The notes: generated by a model from the letters alone, not told the origin. Shown: positions 9,296 through 19,165, counted from the first letter of the stretch. The stretch: DNA of 64,000 nt from Mycolicibacterium lutetiense (GCF_017876775.1 NZ_JAGIOP010000003.1:1-64000); one strand, 5' to 3'. Numbers and translations: made by a program.

Positions 9296-9392
9296 CCATA
9301 TTCAACCAAAGTCGTCTATGGCCGTCGACAAAATGGCTTGAAGCTGACTATTGTGACGACCAAAGCTGACCATCAGGGAGAAGGGGTTGACC
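9296..9392. promoter_or_regulatory. Divergent promoter region with direct repeats before the transfer operon
   Basis: AAGCTGACTAT at 9341-9351 is repeated as AAGCTGACCAT at 9363-9373, 22 bases apart, which is two helical turns. CAACCA is also repeated near 9294 and 9304. The region sits between the HTH regulator (minus) and the transfer operon (plus). AGGGAGAAGGGG before 9393 is the binding site of the first transfer gene. The direct repeats are likely operator half sites. Confidence 0.45.
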
Positions 9393-9761
9393 ATGAAGTT
9401 GCTGCTGACGGTGCTCGCGATGGGTTGCGCGCTGGCGGGCCTTGTCGTGGTTGCGGTCCTCGACCTGATCATCAGCTATTGGCCGCTGGTGTGTGTGCTG
9501 GTTGCGGTGTGGCTGGGTGCTCGGTGGTTGCTGCGCCACCGGGGCGAGGCTGATCGCGATCATGCCGGCCACCTGTGCAACTCGATGGCGCCGCAGGCGT
9601 CGATCGTGCACCCGGTCGGCAACGACATGCCGTTGTCGGCGGCCGCGGGGGAGCTGTACCTGGTTCGTGGTGATGAGAGAGGATTACGTCCTCCGCCCAC
9701 TTGGCCTGTCCGCCAGCCAGTTTCGGGTGTGCTTTCCCTCGGGGGCGAGGTCCGTCGATGA
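9393..9761 (+). CDS. Small membrane protein, first gene of the transfer operon
   Basis: About 122 residues. Two closely spaced hydrophobic segments occupy residues 3-50 (a hairpin), ending in ARWLLRHRG, then a soluble tail of unknown fold. I chose the ATG at 9393, with purine-rich AGGGAGAAGGGG upstream; a TTG two codons earlier is also in frame. Its stop overlaps the ATG of the next gene (ATGA), marking it as part of the same operon. No family recognised. Confidence 0.6.
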   Translation: MKLLLTVLAMGCALAGLVVVAVLDLIISYWPLVCVLVAVWLGARWLLRHRGEADRDHAGHLCNSMAPQASIVHPVGNDMPLSAAAGELYLVRGDERGLRPPPTWPVRQPVSGVLSLGGEVRR

Positions 9762-10897
9762 CCGAACCGAATCGTGAACCGGCCGAATGGATTACCCGGT
9801 TGAAGCGTCAGTACGGCTCCGGTGACGATGTCCGAGCCTCTGCGGTCAGGGGCGCCGACGGCACCGACGAGGCGGATCGTTTCGGCCGCGCTGGTTTTGA
9901 TGACCCGGATATGCCCGATGAACCCGACGACGAGGCGGATTCGGATCTCGATAGCGAGCCCGCAGACGATGACGACATTTATGTCGACGAGCTCGACGAG
10001 GACGAGGGTCCACTGGATGCCGTTGCCAGCGACGAGGCGCTAGGAGGGGCTGAACTGCCCTCGGCGCCGGTTGATCTCGACACGTCCGCTTACGTCACCG
10101 GAATCGGCAGCCCTGACACCGAGGAGCAGGGCCGTACGCGCCGATTCAACCCGTGGGTAGCCGGCGGTTTTGCCGCTGCGGCAGCGGTGGCCACGATCGT
10201 CACGCTGGTGATCGCAACGGCAACCTCGCGCGATCCTGTCCCGCCGCCGTCACCGCCGAGCCCGGTGGCCAAGCCTGCGCCTCCACCTCCGGTGTCGCAG
10301 ACCCCCAAGGAGGTCGATGGACCGTTGCGGTTCACCGCGACCTCCGCGTGTGATCGGTTGCCCGGGTCAACCCCGGCGCAGTTGCTTGCAGACCTCAACT
10401 CGGATGCGCCGTGGGTGTGTGCAACCGACACCCCGGGCGAGTACTTGACGCTTGTCCTGGACCGGCCCGCACGGGTCACTGCAGTCGCTATCACCCCAGG
10501 GGCGGTGCTCAAAGGCAATGGAGTCAATCAGGCTGATCCGTGGCCGCAGTATCGGGTGGTCAAACGGGTGCAGTGGAGTTTCGACGACCCGGCCAACACG
10601 GTGAAGTCCCAAGACACTGGCCTGACTCATGGTGAGGTCCGCATGGCCATGCCAAGTGTGTTGACCTCGGTGGTGACCGTGCTCATCCAGGAGACAAGCC
10701 GACCGCCTCGGATCGCCACACCGACCACCGCGCCGGCCAAACCCACCAATGGTGACTTGGTCGGCTCGATCCTCGGGTCGGGCCCAGGGGTTCCGGCGAC
10801 CAACGACGAAGCACTGTTGCCCGACGACAACCGGGCCGACCCGTCCGACGGCAAGTTCGCGATCAGCAGTATTCGACTCATTGGGCACGAGGTCTGA
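9758..10897 (+). CDS. Single-pass membrane protein of the transfer operon with discoidin-like outer domain possible
   Basis: About 379 residues. The cytoplasmic N-terminal 115 residues are strongly acidic (runs of Asp and Glu, such as DEPDDEADSDLDSEPADDDD). One transmembrane helix (GGFAAAAAVATIVTLVIATA) is followed by a Pro-rich linker and an extracytoplasmic beta-rich domain of about 190 residues. That domain has two Cys (SACDRL and APWVCATD) that could form a disulphide. The ATG overlaps the previous stop. It lies immediately before the VirB8/TcpC-like protein, so a role in the envelope part of the conjugation channel is inferred. I do not recognise the family with certainty. Confidence 0.65.
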   Translation: MTEPNREPAEWITRLKRQYGSGDDVRASAVRGADGTDEADRFGRAGFDDPDMPDEPDDEADSDLDSEPADDDDIYVDELDEDEGPLDAVASDEALGGAELPSAPVDLDTSAYVTGIGSPDTEEQGRTRRFNPWVAGGFAAAAAVATIVTLVIATATSRDPVPPPSPPSPVAKPAPPPPVSQTPKEVDGPLRFTATSACDRLPGSTPAQLLADLNSDAPWVCATDTPGEYLTLVLDRPARVTAVAITPGAVLKGNGVNQADPWPQYRVVKRVQWSFDDPANTVKSQDTGLTHGEVRMAMPSVLTSVVTVLIQETSRPPRIATPTTAPAKPTNGDLVGSILGSGPGVPATNDEALLPDDNRADPSDGKFAISSIRLIGHEV

Positions 10898-10907
10898 GGG
10901 GATTGTG

Positions 10908-11882
10908 GTGAAGCTCAACAAGACCTGGGAGCATCGGTTCCGCACAAGCACCCGAGGCGCGGGCCGCATCATCCTCGGCGTGCTGGTGGTGACTTCATCG
11001 ATCAGCGGCATGGGCACTCTCAAAGACTGGATTCTTCCGCAACCGCCACCTCCGATCGCTCAGATCGCCGACAAGACGATCAACGCGGCCGACCTTGTCA
11101 AGGCGTTCGCTATCGACTGTGTGACAACGTATCTGAGCGCATCAAGCGCACAGGGCACGGATCTGTCGCGGTGTTTTCCCGACGCCGGCAAGCTGACCCT
11201 GCCGGCCACGCCGTCGCTGATCGTGACCCATCCAGCGGCGTACGCGCGACGAGCTGGCGGCGAGTTGGACAACCTGCGCACCTACGGGGTCTTGGTGGGG
11301 GTGACCGAGCAGGAGTATGCCAGCGCTGCCCCGGTACGCGCCTACTACCAAATTCCGGTGGGGGTGTATGGCGGGGACGCCGTACGTGCGCTGGACAATC
11401 TGGCGTCGGTCGACGAACCGCCTCTGGGGGCAGATGTCGAGCTGGGATATCCGGTGTCGATCGCCAACAACCACCCCATTGCCACCATGCTTGCCGGCTT
11501 CGTCAGCACGTTTCTGACCAACAACCCATGCCTGGCCAACACCGGGGACGGCACCCAGAACGAGTGCCAACCGGCCGGGACTTTGGACCGATATGTGACC
11601 ACGGATTCGGGGTTGAGGCCGATCAAGGTGCCTTACGCCCGCGCCACGGTGACCGGCGTTTCAGCGATCGCTGACCCACCTGAGGTCCCCGAAGACAACT
11701 TTCTGTTGGGGGTTCGGGTAACCGTATCGGTGTCTTCTTCCAACTGGACGCCTTATGACCTGTCGTATCCGCTGAAGTTGCGTGCGTCCGGTGGCAATTG
11801 GTTTGTCGCCGGCATTGATCCGGTTCCGGCCCTGGCCGACTCGCAGCCAGAGCCAGCATCGCCAAGCCCGTCGGGAGGCTAG
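10908..11882 (+). CDS. TcpC/VirB8-like conjugal transfer protein
   Basis: About 324 residues. A short basic N-terminus (KLNKTWEHRFRTSTRGAGR) precedes a single transmembrane helix, a Pro-rich spacer, and two successive alpha/beta domains with NTF2-like pattern. This is the layout of TcpC, the Gram-positive relative of VirB8 that scaffolds the conjugation channel. The paired Cys in NNPCLAN and NECQPAG suggest an external disulphide. I place the start at GTG 10908 (or 10905), 6 bases after GAGGGGAT; upstream frame extension lies inside the previous gene. It precedes two tiny membrane proteins and VirB4, as expected in such operons. Confidence 0.7.
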   Translation: MKLNKTWEHRFRTSTRGAGRIILGVLVVTSSISGMGTLKDWILPQPPPPIAQIADKTINAADLVKAFAIDCVTTYLSASSAQGTDLSRCFPDAGKLTLPATPSLIVTHPAAYARRAGGELDNLRTYGVLVGVTEQEYASAAPVRAYYQIPVGVYGGDAVRALDNLASVDEPPLGADVELGYPVSIANNHPIATMLAGFVSTFLTNNPCLANTGDGTQNECQPAGTLDRYVTTDSGLRPIKVPYARATVTGVSAIADPPEVPEDNFLLGVRVTVSVSSSNWTPYDLSYPLKLRASGGNWFVAGIDPVPALADSQPEPASPSPSGG

Positions 11883-11952
11883 CTGTTGTCGCGGTCTGCA
11901 TAGGGACCGGGGCGCTATCTATATCCGTTGCAACAGAAGGGAAATCACAATT

Positions 11953-12228
11953 ATGGTCACCGTCAATGTCGCCGCTGGGGGACTCAATGGGCTCGGCGCC
12001 AGCGTGTTTGGCTCGATCGTTTTCTGGGGCGTGATCGGCGCCATGGCCCTGGCTATCTTCTTGTCCCTGAAGTACTCGGTGAAGATGGGCATCGGAGCCG
12101 GCATCGGGGTGTTCTTCGGCGGCGTGTTCCTGGCGATCCTGATCTCCAACGTCGTGGCGATCAAGGACTTCGGAAACCAGGAAGTCCGTAAGGAACTGCC
12201 CCACTCCAACAGCCTCTACGCCCCCTGA
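11953..12228 (+). CDS. Small two-helix membrane protein of the conjugation apparatus
   Basis: 91 residues with two hydrophobic helices (about 12-36 and 41-65) joined by a basic turn (KYSVKMG) and a charged C-terminal tail. Size and topology recall VirB2-pilin-like or VirB3-like proteins that sit upstream of VirB4, but no signature allows a choice. The start is ATG 11953, preceded by GAAGGGA with about 10 bases spacing. Its stop overlaps the next start (TGATGA). Confidence 0.65.
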   Translation: MVTVNVAAGGLNGLGASVFGSIVFWGVIGAMALAIFLSLKYSVKMGIGAGIGVFFGGVFLAILISNVVAIKDFGNQEVRKELPHSNSLYAP

Positions 12229-12671
12229 TGAGTCAGTCCAACGCCGCGCAGGGGTCAGGGGACAACGCCCACATCTGGACCGGCATCCGTGACATTCAGA
12301 TCTGGGTCGGTGAGACATCACAAGGCAACAAGCTGCTGGGTGGGCCGTACCGGTGGCCGGAGCTGGCGGCGATCTTGTCGATCATGGGTCCGGTCCTGAT
12401 ATGGATGCGACATCACCCTCAGTCACCGGATCTGCTCAAGGTTTTCGGTGTTGGTGTGGCCTCGACGTTCATCCTTGTTGTCGCCCTGCGATTCTTGCTG
12501 CCCAAGGCCAGGCCTGATTTCTTCACACGCGCCCAGTTCTTCGCCACCGCTGTGGCGGGGCGTCGCGCCGCGACATCGGTGCGGCCAAGCCCAGTGGGCG
12601 CTTCGACACCTGCGGTTCGCCCTGCCCCTTCAGTTCCGGTGACGGTGAGGAGTCGTCGTGGTTCACGTTGA
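12228..12671 (+). CDS. PrgI/TcpE-like small membrane protein
   Basis: 147 residues. After a 45-residue polar N-terminus there are two hydrophobic segments (AAILSIMGPVLIWM and VASTFILVVALRFLL), followed by a basic, Pro/Arg-rich cytoplasmic tail. Lying directly before and overlapping virB4, this matches the position and topology of PrgI/TcpE proteins in Gram-positive conjugation systems. Assignment is by topology and position only. Confidence 0.6.
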   Translation: MSQSNAAQGSGDNAHIWTGIRDIQIWVGETSQGNKLLGGPYRWPELAAILSIMGPVLIWMRHHPQSPDLLKVFGVGVASTFILVVALRFLLPKARPDFFTRAQFFATAVAGRRAATSVRPSPVGASTPAVRPAPSVPVTVRSRRGSR

Positions 12672-15204
12672 TACGTCGTTCGATCCGCCCACGAACGTGG
12701 TGGGCAACCTCCGCTTCACGAACTCGGGGGTGTACGCCGATTTTCTGGTGCACGGTGTGCCGACCATTTTGAAACCGATGCCTGCCTTCAATCGGGCCGC
12801 GGCCTCACACCGCAACCTGGGCCGCAATCTTCCCTCCGGCAGCATGCTCTACGGTCTGGTCGCCGATGATGACCAGGAGCTTCTGGTGTCGAACATGGTG
12901 GGGCAGCACCGGCCTGACTCTGCGTGGGAGGGGTACTGCCGCCAGGAGTGGCCGGCGATCATTGCCGATCCCCTTCAGATTGGGGATGGGCGCGGGCTGG
13001 ATCAACGCGTGAATTGGTTGACCATCCCGGTCGATTCGGGCAAAGACGGGCGGACCACGGCGGGGAAGTTGGGGAAGGTGGCGACCTGGGCGATCGGGCG
13101 CGACGCCGATTCGGAGTCGTCGTTGCGTGCCTACGCCGAACTTGCCGTGGAGATCGTTGAGGCGATGCCTGACGAGTTCAACATTCTGCCCGCGACCCCG
13201 GCCCAGATTCTGTGGCACCACCGGCACACCGCACTGCGCGGGGTGTTCCGGGAACCGTTGCCACCGCGCGAGGTCGGTCCAGATGAACTGCCGGGATACA
13301 TGTTCGGTCGCTGGGATTTCGATGAGAGCGCCAACAGCGAACGGCGGTACCGCTGGTGGCCGAGCCGGCACTCGGTGGTGCGCGTCCAGGAACGCGACAA
13401 CGACGATCAGCTGGTCGGACCGGTGAGCTATCAAGCCCTACTGACCTTGGAATCGTTTCCGAAGAACGGCATCAGGTTTCCCCGTGCGAATTTCTTCCAG
13501 GCTCTCGACCGGATCGATACGCCCGCAGTCATCGATTACGGGGAGTTTTTCAACAGCCGGAACCCCGAACAGGGTTTGGCAACCAATCGCCGCAACGCCA
13601 AGAACTTTCGCGATCAGCTCAACCAGCGCGCCGCCCGCCGGGACGACGCGGACGCCGAGGCATTGCTCGACAAGCTCGATGGCACCATGGACTTTTCTCG
13701 TGAACTCAGCGCTAACCCCACCGAACGCGAACTCGACATCGCCACGGTGATCGCCGTGGGTGCCGAGTCGATCGATGTCATCAACGACGCGGTCAAACAG
13801 ATCCGTCAAGAACTCGACACCGTGGCCATTGCGTTCGCCCGACGCCGCGGATCACACCGGCACCTGTGGAAATCGTTCAACCCGGGAAGCGAAACCAGCA
13901 GCCCCGTCAACCAGTTTCGGCACCCAACCACCGCGCACCGCTGGTCACGGTTTCTGCCGTTGAGCAGTGAGGAATGCGGAAACTCGACGGGAAGCCTGGT
14001 GGCGATGAGCCAGAACACCGCACGGCGACGTCCCATCCTGCACGACCCGGAAGGTGCGGCACGGCGCAACCACAACACCGGACTGGCTGTCATCGGTGAA
14101 CCGGGTTCAGGAAAATCGAACCGCGTCAAACTCTCGGCATTCGAGTTGATGTTGCGCCGCGGCCAATTGCGGATCTATGACCCCAACGGCGAATGGGCAC
14201 GGGCATTCCGATCCGCACCTGACGTCCTGGTGATTGACCCCACCCGATCGGCGATGTCGCTGGACCCACTACTGATCTTCCCCTACGAGGAAGCCGGATC
14301 CCGCGCCGCCGACCACATACTGCCGATGCTCGGCATCGACGCCCGTAGCCCCATGCGAGCGCAGTTCGAGGTGGCGCTGCGGCCCGATCACCGCGAAGGC
14401 AACGGTATTCGTCGGATGCGCGATCTCATCGAATACCTTCGGGCACAACCTAACCCGCACGACAACGAACTACTGCTCCTATTGGAGGCGGCCGCGTCGT
14501 CGCACTACACGCAAGCGCTGTTCGACCCGACCCGCAAGGAGCCCTACGACACCGAATCCCAGGTCACCATCTGGCTGACTGAGAACTTGGCCCTGCCCTC
14601 GGCAGAGGATATCGCCGCGGCGTCGGCTGGAGGCGCTGGATTGGATCTGCAGACTCGTCAGGTCGCAGGCATGGCGATGTACGGGCTGCTCGTCGACTTG
14701 GACCAGCACCAGTTGTTCCAGCGTCGCCAGCAGTTCGGCACCATCATCTTCGAGGAATGCGCCGAGTTGCTGGCCTATCCGCCAGGCGCCCGCACGGCCC
14801 ACCGCATCACCACCCAGGGACGCAAGCACGCGACCGGAGTGTGGTTGATCTGCCAGGACTTTGCCCACCTGGCACGCATGGGAGACAAATTCATCACTCA
14901 GAAGTGGCTCTTTCGAGTCACTGACGAGACGCTGGCGCAGGACACGCTGGCGTGGGCGGGCATCGATCCTGAGCAATACCCCGATGTGGTGGAGTCCTAC
15001 ATGGTGGACACCAGCCCCGCCGACACCACACGCGTTTACGGGGACAGTGAGATCGGGATTGTCGCCCCGCACCGGCGCGGCGAAGGATTCCTTGTCGATG
15101 AGTTCGCCCGCAAGTCGCGCGTGAAGTTCTATGGGGCACCCAATGCCGACCTCGCCGACGATATGGACAGCACGCCCCTACTTGTCGAGGGGAGCGCTGC
15201 ATGA
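12658..15204 (+). CDS. virB4: VirB4-like conjugation ATPase
   Basis: 848 residues, the length usual for VirB4/TraC/TcpF ATPases that power conjugation machinery at the membrane. Walker A is GEPGSGKSN at about residue 480 and Walker B is TIIFEECAEL at about 695, followed by the HATGVWLICQD sensor-like segment. The N-terminal 450 residues form the divergent VirB4 N-terminal domain. The start GTG at 12658 overlaps the previous gene, and its stop overlaps the next start (ATGA). It is the best-supported member of the type IV module. Confidence 0.9.
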   Translation: MVHVDTSFDPPTNVVGNLRFTNSGVYADFLVHGVPTILKPMPAFNRAAASHRNLGRNLPSGSMLYGLVADDDQELLVSNMVGQHRPDSAWEGYCRQEWPAIIADPLQIGDGRGLDQRVNWLTIPVDSGKDGRTTAGKLGKVATWAIGRDADSESSLRAYAELAVEIVEAMPDEFNILPATPAQILWHHRHTALRGVFREPLPPREVGPDELPGYMFGRWDFDESANSERRYRWWPSRHSVVRVQERDNDDQLVGPVSYQALLTLESFPKNGIRFPRANFFQALDRIDTPAVIDYGEFFNSRNPEQGLATNRRNAKNFRDQLNQRAARRDDADAEALLDKLDGTMDFSRELSANPTERELDIATVIAVGAESIDVINDAVKQIRQELDTVAIAFARRRGSHRHLWKSFNPGSETSSPVNQFRHPTTAHRWSRFLPLSSEECGNSTGSLVAMSQNTARRRPILHDPEGAARRNHNTGLAVIGEPGSGKSNRVKLSAFELMLRRGQLRIYDPNGEWARAFRSAPDVLVIDPTRSAMSLDPLLIFPYEEAGSRAADHILPMLGIDARSPMRAQFEVALRPDHREGNGIRRMRDLIEYLRAQPNPHDNELLLLLEAAASSHYTQALFDPTRKEPYDTESQVTIWLTENLALPSAEDIAAASAGGAGLDLQTRQVAGMAMYGLLVDLDQHQLFQRRQQFGTIIFEECAELLAYPPGARTAHRITTQGRKHATGVWLICQDFAHLARMGDKFITQKWLFRVTDETLAQDTLAWAGIDPEQYPDVVESYMVDTSPADTTRVYGDSEIGIVAPHRRGEGFLVDEFARKSRVKFYGAPNADLADDMDSTPLLVEGSAA

Positions 15205-17333
15205 CCGAGCGCGTGGCGTATTGGTCGGCCACCAACCCGCACCTACGTCGGGTCATCGTGGTCATCGGCATGGTTCACACCCTGGCGCTGTGGGCAGTAT
15301 GCGCTGCTCCGCGCGCCGCTGCCTCCACAGGAGAAGCTCTGGTGGGGTGGACGGGGCTGCGCGACAGCTACAACGTGCCGGCGGCCGCGTACTTCGTGTC
15401 GATGGTCTCCACGCCAGAAGCCGCACTCAACAACGGCCAAGACGTGTCGCTGCTCGACCCGACAAGCTGGATGAAATGGATGGGGCAAGCCCTGGAGACG
15501 GCGGTGACCCATTCCACCGCAGCGTGGTGGCTGACGCTGGCCACGAGCGGATACGTGTTTCTGCTCGGCGTTTCGCTGTGGCTGGTGCGCTTCGCTATGT
15601 CGGCGGGATGGTTGGTGGCGATCGCTTCGATCGCCAGGCCCGTCTACAACGCGGTCAACACCGTGGCACAGATGGCATATCTGGGGCCGATCTCGCTGAC
15701 GCTGTGCGTGACGATCGGAGGAATGCGGATTCTGCGCGGTGACCGCGGCCGCGGCTGGGCGTTGATCGGCACCGGAGCGTTGTTCACGGTGCTACTCATG
15801 ACGGTCTTCGCCGACCCGATCGGGGAGCTCTACAGCGAGCACGGTCTGCTGGCCCTTGGCCGCGAGACCGGCTTTGCTATCGCCCAGGCGACGCGCGGCA
15901 ACCCCTACGCTCCTGGTCAATCACTTGAGGCACAGTTGAATTCGCTTCTTGGAGAATTGGTTACCTCCTCTGTGCGGCAGCCGATGCAGGTGGTGAATTT
16001 CGGAACGGTCGTCGATGACATTCCCGGCTGTGCTGCCAAGTGGTCGGACGCGATCATCAACGGAGGCGGGTCAGGCCCGGGGCCGGCCCACGCGATGGGG
16101 CCGGTGAGCGAAGGTGGGTGCGGCGCAGTCACAGCAATGGCCCACGCCCAGCATCTTGACGGTGGCGATTTCTTCACGGCGGCAGTGTTCGTGGCATGCG
16201 GGTTCGTGCTGTCGGTGTTTCTTTGGTACGTGGCGATCACAAACTTTCTGGTAGGTCTGAAAGCCGCATATTTCGGCACCGTCATGGGACCGGCCTTCAT
16301 GATCGGGATGACCGGCCTGGCTGAGCGAGCCTTGCATTACGCCAAGCATTGCGGGTGGCAGCTTCTCATTCACGCCGTCGAATTGGCTGTCTACACGGCA
16401 TTTCTCGGTCTGGTCATGGTGTGGATGGGGTTCGCGTTGACAACCGGGGCGTTGGGGCACGGGACGTTGAGTGTGACCCCGCGCATGCTGATCGTGATGG
16501 CGGCGTCGGTGGTTCTGCTGCTCTTGTTCCGCTTCATCGAGCGGCAATTCCACAGCGATGGGATCGGTGCTATCAGCCAGAGTGTGCGGGGCGCTTTTGG
16601 TTCGACCGTGCAGCATGGGCGCGACAGCTACGACAATGCTCGCGGCCGCGTCGACGAGGCCCGCGATCAAGCTGATCGCCTGCGGGATCGGTTCCGGCGC
16701 AACCGCGGCCCCGGTGGTGAAAATGGCGCTGAGGACGGTCCCGAGTCCGCGACCAGCGCTCCGAGCTTCGATACGTTCACGCAGCGTCCGCAAAGCAGTC
16801 AGGTCAGCAAGAAATGGGTCGCAGAGCGGCTGCTCAACCGCCGCTCCGCCGCTGCCACCGCGGAAAAGGGTGCCACCGCAACGGAGGGACGCGCAGCGGC
16901 AACCGCAGTCGCCGATATCGCCGCCCCCGAGGTCGCGCTGCCTGCGGCGGCGGCAGGAGCCGCCGTGCACGCCGTTCGCAAGCACCGCGAGAAGGCCAAG
17001 CAACAGCGCGCCGCCGCCACAGGCGAGGGTGCCCAGCAGCACGCCTCAGATCGTCCAGGTAACCGGGGCGGCGGCCACGGTCACGATCGTCGCCCGGCCG
17101 GCAGTGATTCGACACCAGGATATGACAGCGCGGCGAGTCCCCGTTTGCCCTCACGCGGCCGGCCCCAGCGACAGGGCGACGCGGGTAGCGGACGGGAGTT
17201 GGTGCAGACGACGGGCCAGGAAGCGCCTGGTATCGAACGCTACCGTGACTCTGATCCGGGCCAGGCACAGTCAGCGGCTCTAGAATTGCGGCCGCGCAGC
17301 TCAACACGTGATTCAAGGGGGACTCAGCAGTGA
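15201..17333 (+). CDS. VirB6/TrbL-like polytopic channel protein
   Basis: 710 residues. A probable signal or first membrane helix (residues 12-35) is followed by further hydrophobic segments around 115-135, 150-170, 175-195, 325-350, 360-380, 395-420 and 430-450. The last 250 residues are cytoplasmic, highly charged and low-complexity, rich in Arg, Ala and Gln. The layout equals the VirB6-like proteins downstream of VirB4 in actinobacterial conjugation loci. It overlaps both neighbours by four bases. Confidence 0.75.
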   Translation: MTERVAYWSATNPHLRRVIVVIGMVHTLALWAVCAAPRAAASTGEALVGWTGLRDSYNVPAAAYFVSMVSTPEAALNNGQDVSLLDPTSWMKWMGQALETAVTHSTAAWWLTLATSGYVFLLGVSLWLVRFAMSAGWLVAIASIARPVYNAVNTVAQMAYLGPISLTLCVTIGGMRILRGDRGRGWALIGTGALFTVLLMTVFADPIGELYSEHGLLALGRETGFAIAQATRGNPYAPGQSLEAQLNSLLGELVTSSVRQPMQVVNFGTVVDDIPGCAAKWSDAIINGGGSGPGPAHAMGPVSEGGCGAVTAMAHAQHLDGGDFFTAAVFVACGFVLSVFLWYVAITNFLVGLKAAYFGTVMGPAFMIGMTGLAERALHYAKHCGWQLLIHAVELAVYTAFLGLVMVWMGFALTTGALGHGTLSVTPRMLIVMAASVVLLLLFRFIERQFHSDGIGAISQSVRGAFGSTVQHGRDSYDNARGRVDEARDQADRLRDRFRRNRGPGGENGAEDGPESATSAPSFDTFTQRPQSSQVSKKWVAERLLNRRSAAATAEKGATATEGRAAATAVADIAAPEVALPAAAAGAAVHAVRKHREKAKQQRAAATGEGAQQHASDRPGNRGGGHGHDRRPAGSDSTPGYDSAASPRLPSRGRPQRQGDAGSGRELVQTTGQEAPGIERYRDSDPGQAQSAALELRPRSSTRDSRGTQQ

Positions 17334-19165
17334 CCGCACGCGATTTGCTTGACCGGGGGTTGGCGGCACTGGGGCTGTTCGGTGACCCGCGCGATCAGTC
17401 GGCGGCCCTGTCCGCGTTTCGTCGTGCGACCGAAAGTGACCCCAGCATGTGTGATGCCTGGGTGGGCCGCGCCGCGGCGGGGGAGGTCACCCCCGCCGTG
17501 CTGGGAATGGCCGTACAGACTCGCGACACGCTGCATCGTGAGACTCGTCGCCACGGGCTGAGCGACGAGACGTTGCGGCCCTCCGTCGGTGCGCCGGTGG
17601 GCTACCTGGACTTGTATCCGACGACACCTGGTGGCTTGCAGCTGGCGTGGGCGATAACGTTGATCTCGACGGGTGATTACGACGCAGCCGAGGACGCGCT
17701 CAACAGTCTGGACTTGCGCTCCGAGCATGCTGAGGCGCGGCCGATCACCGAACGTCTCCACTTGTTCGTCAGGGCGACGCTGCACTATGTCACGCAGCGC
17801 TGGTCTGATGTGGTGCATTGGGCCACTCAAACCGATGGCACGGCTACGCCGCAGATCGACAACTCCTTGGAGTTGCTGTTGGGCATTGCCCAGACCAGTC
17901 TGGCCCAGTACCGGGTGGCTCTGACGATCCTGGATCCGCTGGTACAGCGCAAGCCCATCGCCCCGGTGATCGTCGCTGAAGCGTCCTTCTACAAAGGCTT
18001 GTGCCAACGCTGCTTGGGCGATGAGACCAGTGCTCGGGCATCGTTTCAGGCCGCCATCCTCAACGGCACCCTTCTTCCCGGCGCGATAGATGCACTGGCC
18101 GATCCCACCTATGCGCCACTGACCACCACCGCAGCCGCTATCAGTGCCCGCACCGAAAAATGGAACCCCTCCTCAGGTCCCACCCAGGCCGACATCGACG
18201 ATGACGAACAGCGCGAGGCGGCGGCCAAGGTCTTGGAGCAGGCCAGTAGTGAACTCACAAGTCTGGTGGGCCTGACCTCGGTCAAGGCGCACGTGATCGA
18301 ACTGAAGAACGTGCAGCGCTACGACCAGATCATGGCTCAACGGGGACGTACAGTCGGCCAGGCACAGGGTCCGCTGCACATGGTGCTCACTGGTGCACCA
18401 GGGACCGCGAAAACCTCCATCGCCCGAATTTTGGGTCGGATGTATCGCGGAATGGGGCTGTTGAGGTCGTCGTACTTCCGTGAAGTCAACCGTCACGACC
18501 TGGTGGGTGAGCACATCGGGGATACCGAGGCGAAGACCAGGAAACTTCTGGAAGAGGCGCAAGGCGGTGTGTTGTTCATCGACGAGGCATACACCCTTTA
18601 CCAGGAAGACAACGCACGTGACTTCGGACGCATCGCGCTCGATGTTCTGATGACGTTCGCTGAGGAACATCGCCGCGACACCATGCTGTGCCTAGCCGGC
18701 TACGTCGGCCCGATGAATAATCTGATGACGGCCAACCCTGGACTGCGCGGCCGCTTTCCCCACACATTGCAGTTTCCGTCCTACACCCCAACCGAACTCG
18801 TCGAAATCGCCGACCTCATCGCGGGAAACTACGATGTCACCATCACCGACGACGCACGCGAACACCTCGGCAGCCTGGTCGAATACCTCTACGCCACCCC
18901 TGCCGGTGATGCCGGCTTCATCGAGAAGGGCACCGAAGGATTCACCCTGACCGACGTACTCAACAACGGTCGGTTCATCCGCAACATACTCGACAAGTCC
19001 ACAGACAAAATGAAAAACCGTCTGGCACAAGATGACACGATCGACCTCACAACGGCCGATCTCGACGTAGCCAGCACGGTAACCCTTGATGATCTGCGCG
19101 GCGCCGCGGCCATCGTGATGGACTCGGCCAAAATCCCGCTACCCCAGCACCTCCAGCAGGCATAG
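17330..19165 (+). CDS. eccA: EccA, AAA+ ATPase of ESX secretion (CbxX/CfqX family)
   Basis: Cytosolic ATPase that acts on ESX substrates. 611 residues: an N-terminal helical TPR-like half (1-270), then an AAA+ domain with Walker A GAPGTAKTS (about residue 355), Walker B GGVLFIDEAY (about 415) and the arginine-finger region near NPGLRGRFP. The P-loop has Ala-Lys instead of Gly-Lys, also seen in other CbxX-type proteins. The GTG start overlaps the VirB6-like stop. Its position at the end of a type IV-like operon, separate from eccD-mycP-eccE, ties the two secretion systems into one transfer unit. Confidence 0.9.
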   Translation: MTARDLLDRGLAALGLFGDPRDQSAALSAFRRATESDPSMCDAWVGRAAAGEVTPAVLGMAVQTRDTLHRETRRHGLSDETLRPSVGAPVGYLDLYPTTPGGLQLAWAITLISTGDYDAAEDALNSLDLRSEHAEARPITERLHLFVRATLHYVTQRWSDVVHWATQTDGTATPQIDNSLELLLGIAQTSLAQYRVALTILDPLVQRKPIAPVIVAEASFYKGLCQRCLGDETSARASFQAAILNGTLLPGAIDALADPTYAPLTTTAAAISARTEKWNPSSGPTQADIDDDEQREAAAKVLEQASSELTSLVGLTSVKAHVIELKNVQRYDQIMAQRGRTVGQAQGPLHMVLTGAPGTAKTSIARILGRMYRGMGLLRSSYFREVNRHDLVGEHIGDTEAKTRKLLEEAQGGVLFIDEAYTLYQEDNARDFGRIALDVLMTFAEEHRRDTMLCLAGYVGPMNNLMTANPGLRGRFPHTLQFPSYTPTELVEIADLIAGNYDVTITDDAREHLGSLVEYLYATPAGDAGFIEKGTEGFTLTDVLNNGRFIRNILDKSTDKMKNRLAQDDTIDLTTADLDVASTVTLDDLRGAAAIVMDSAKIPLPQHLQQA

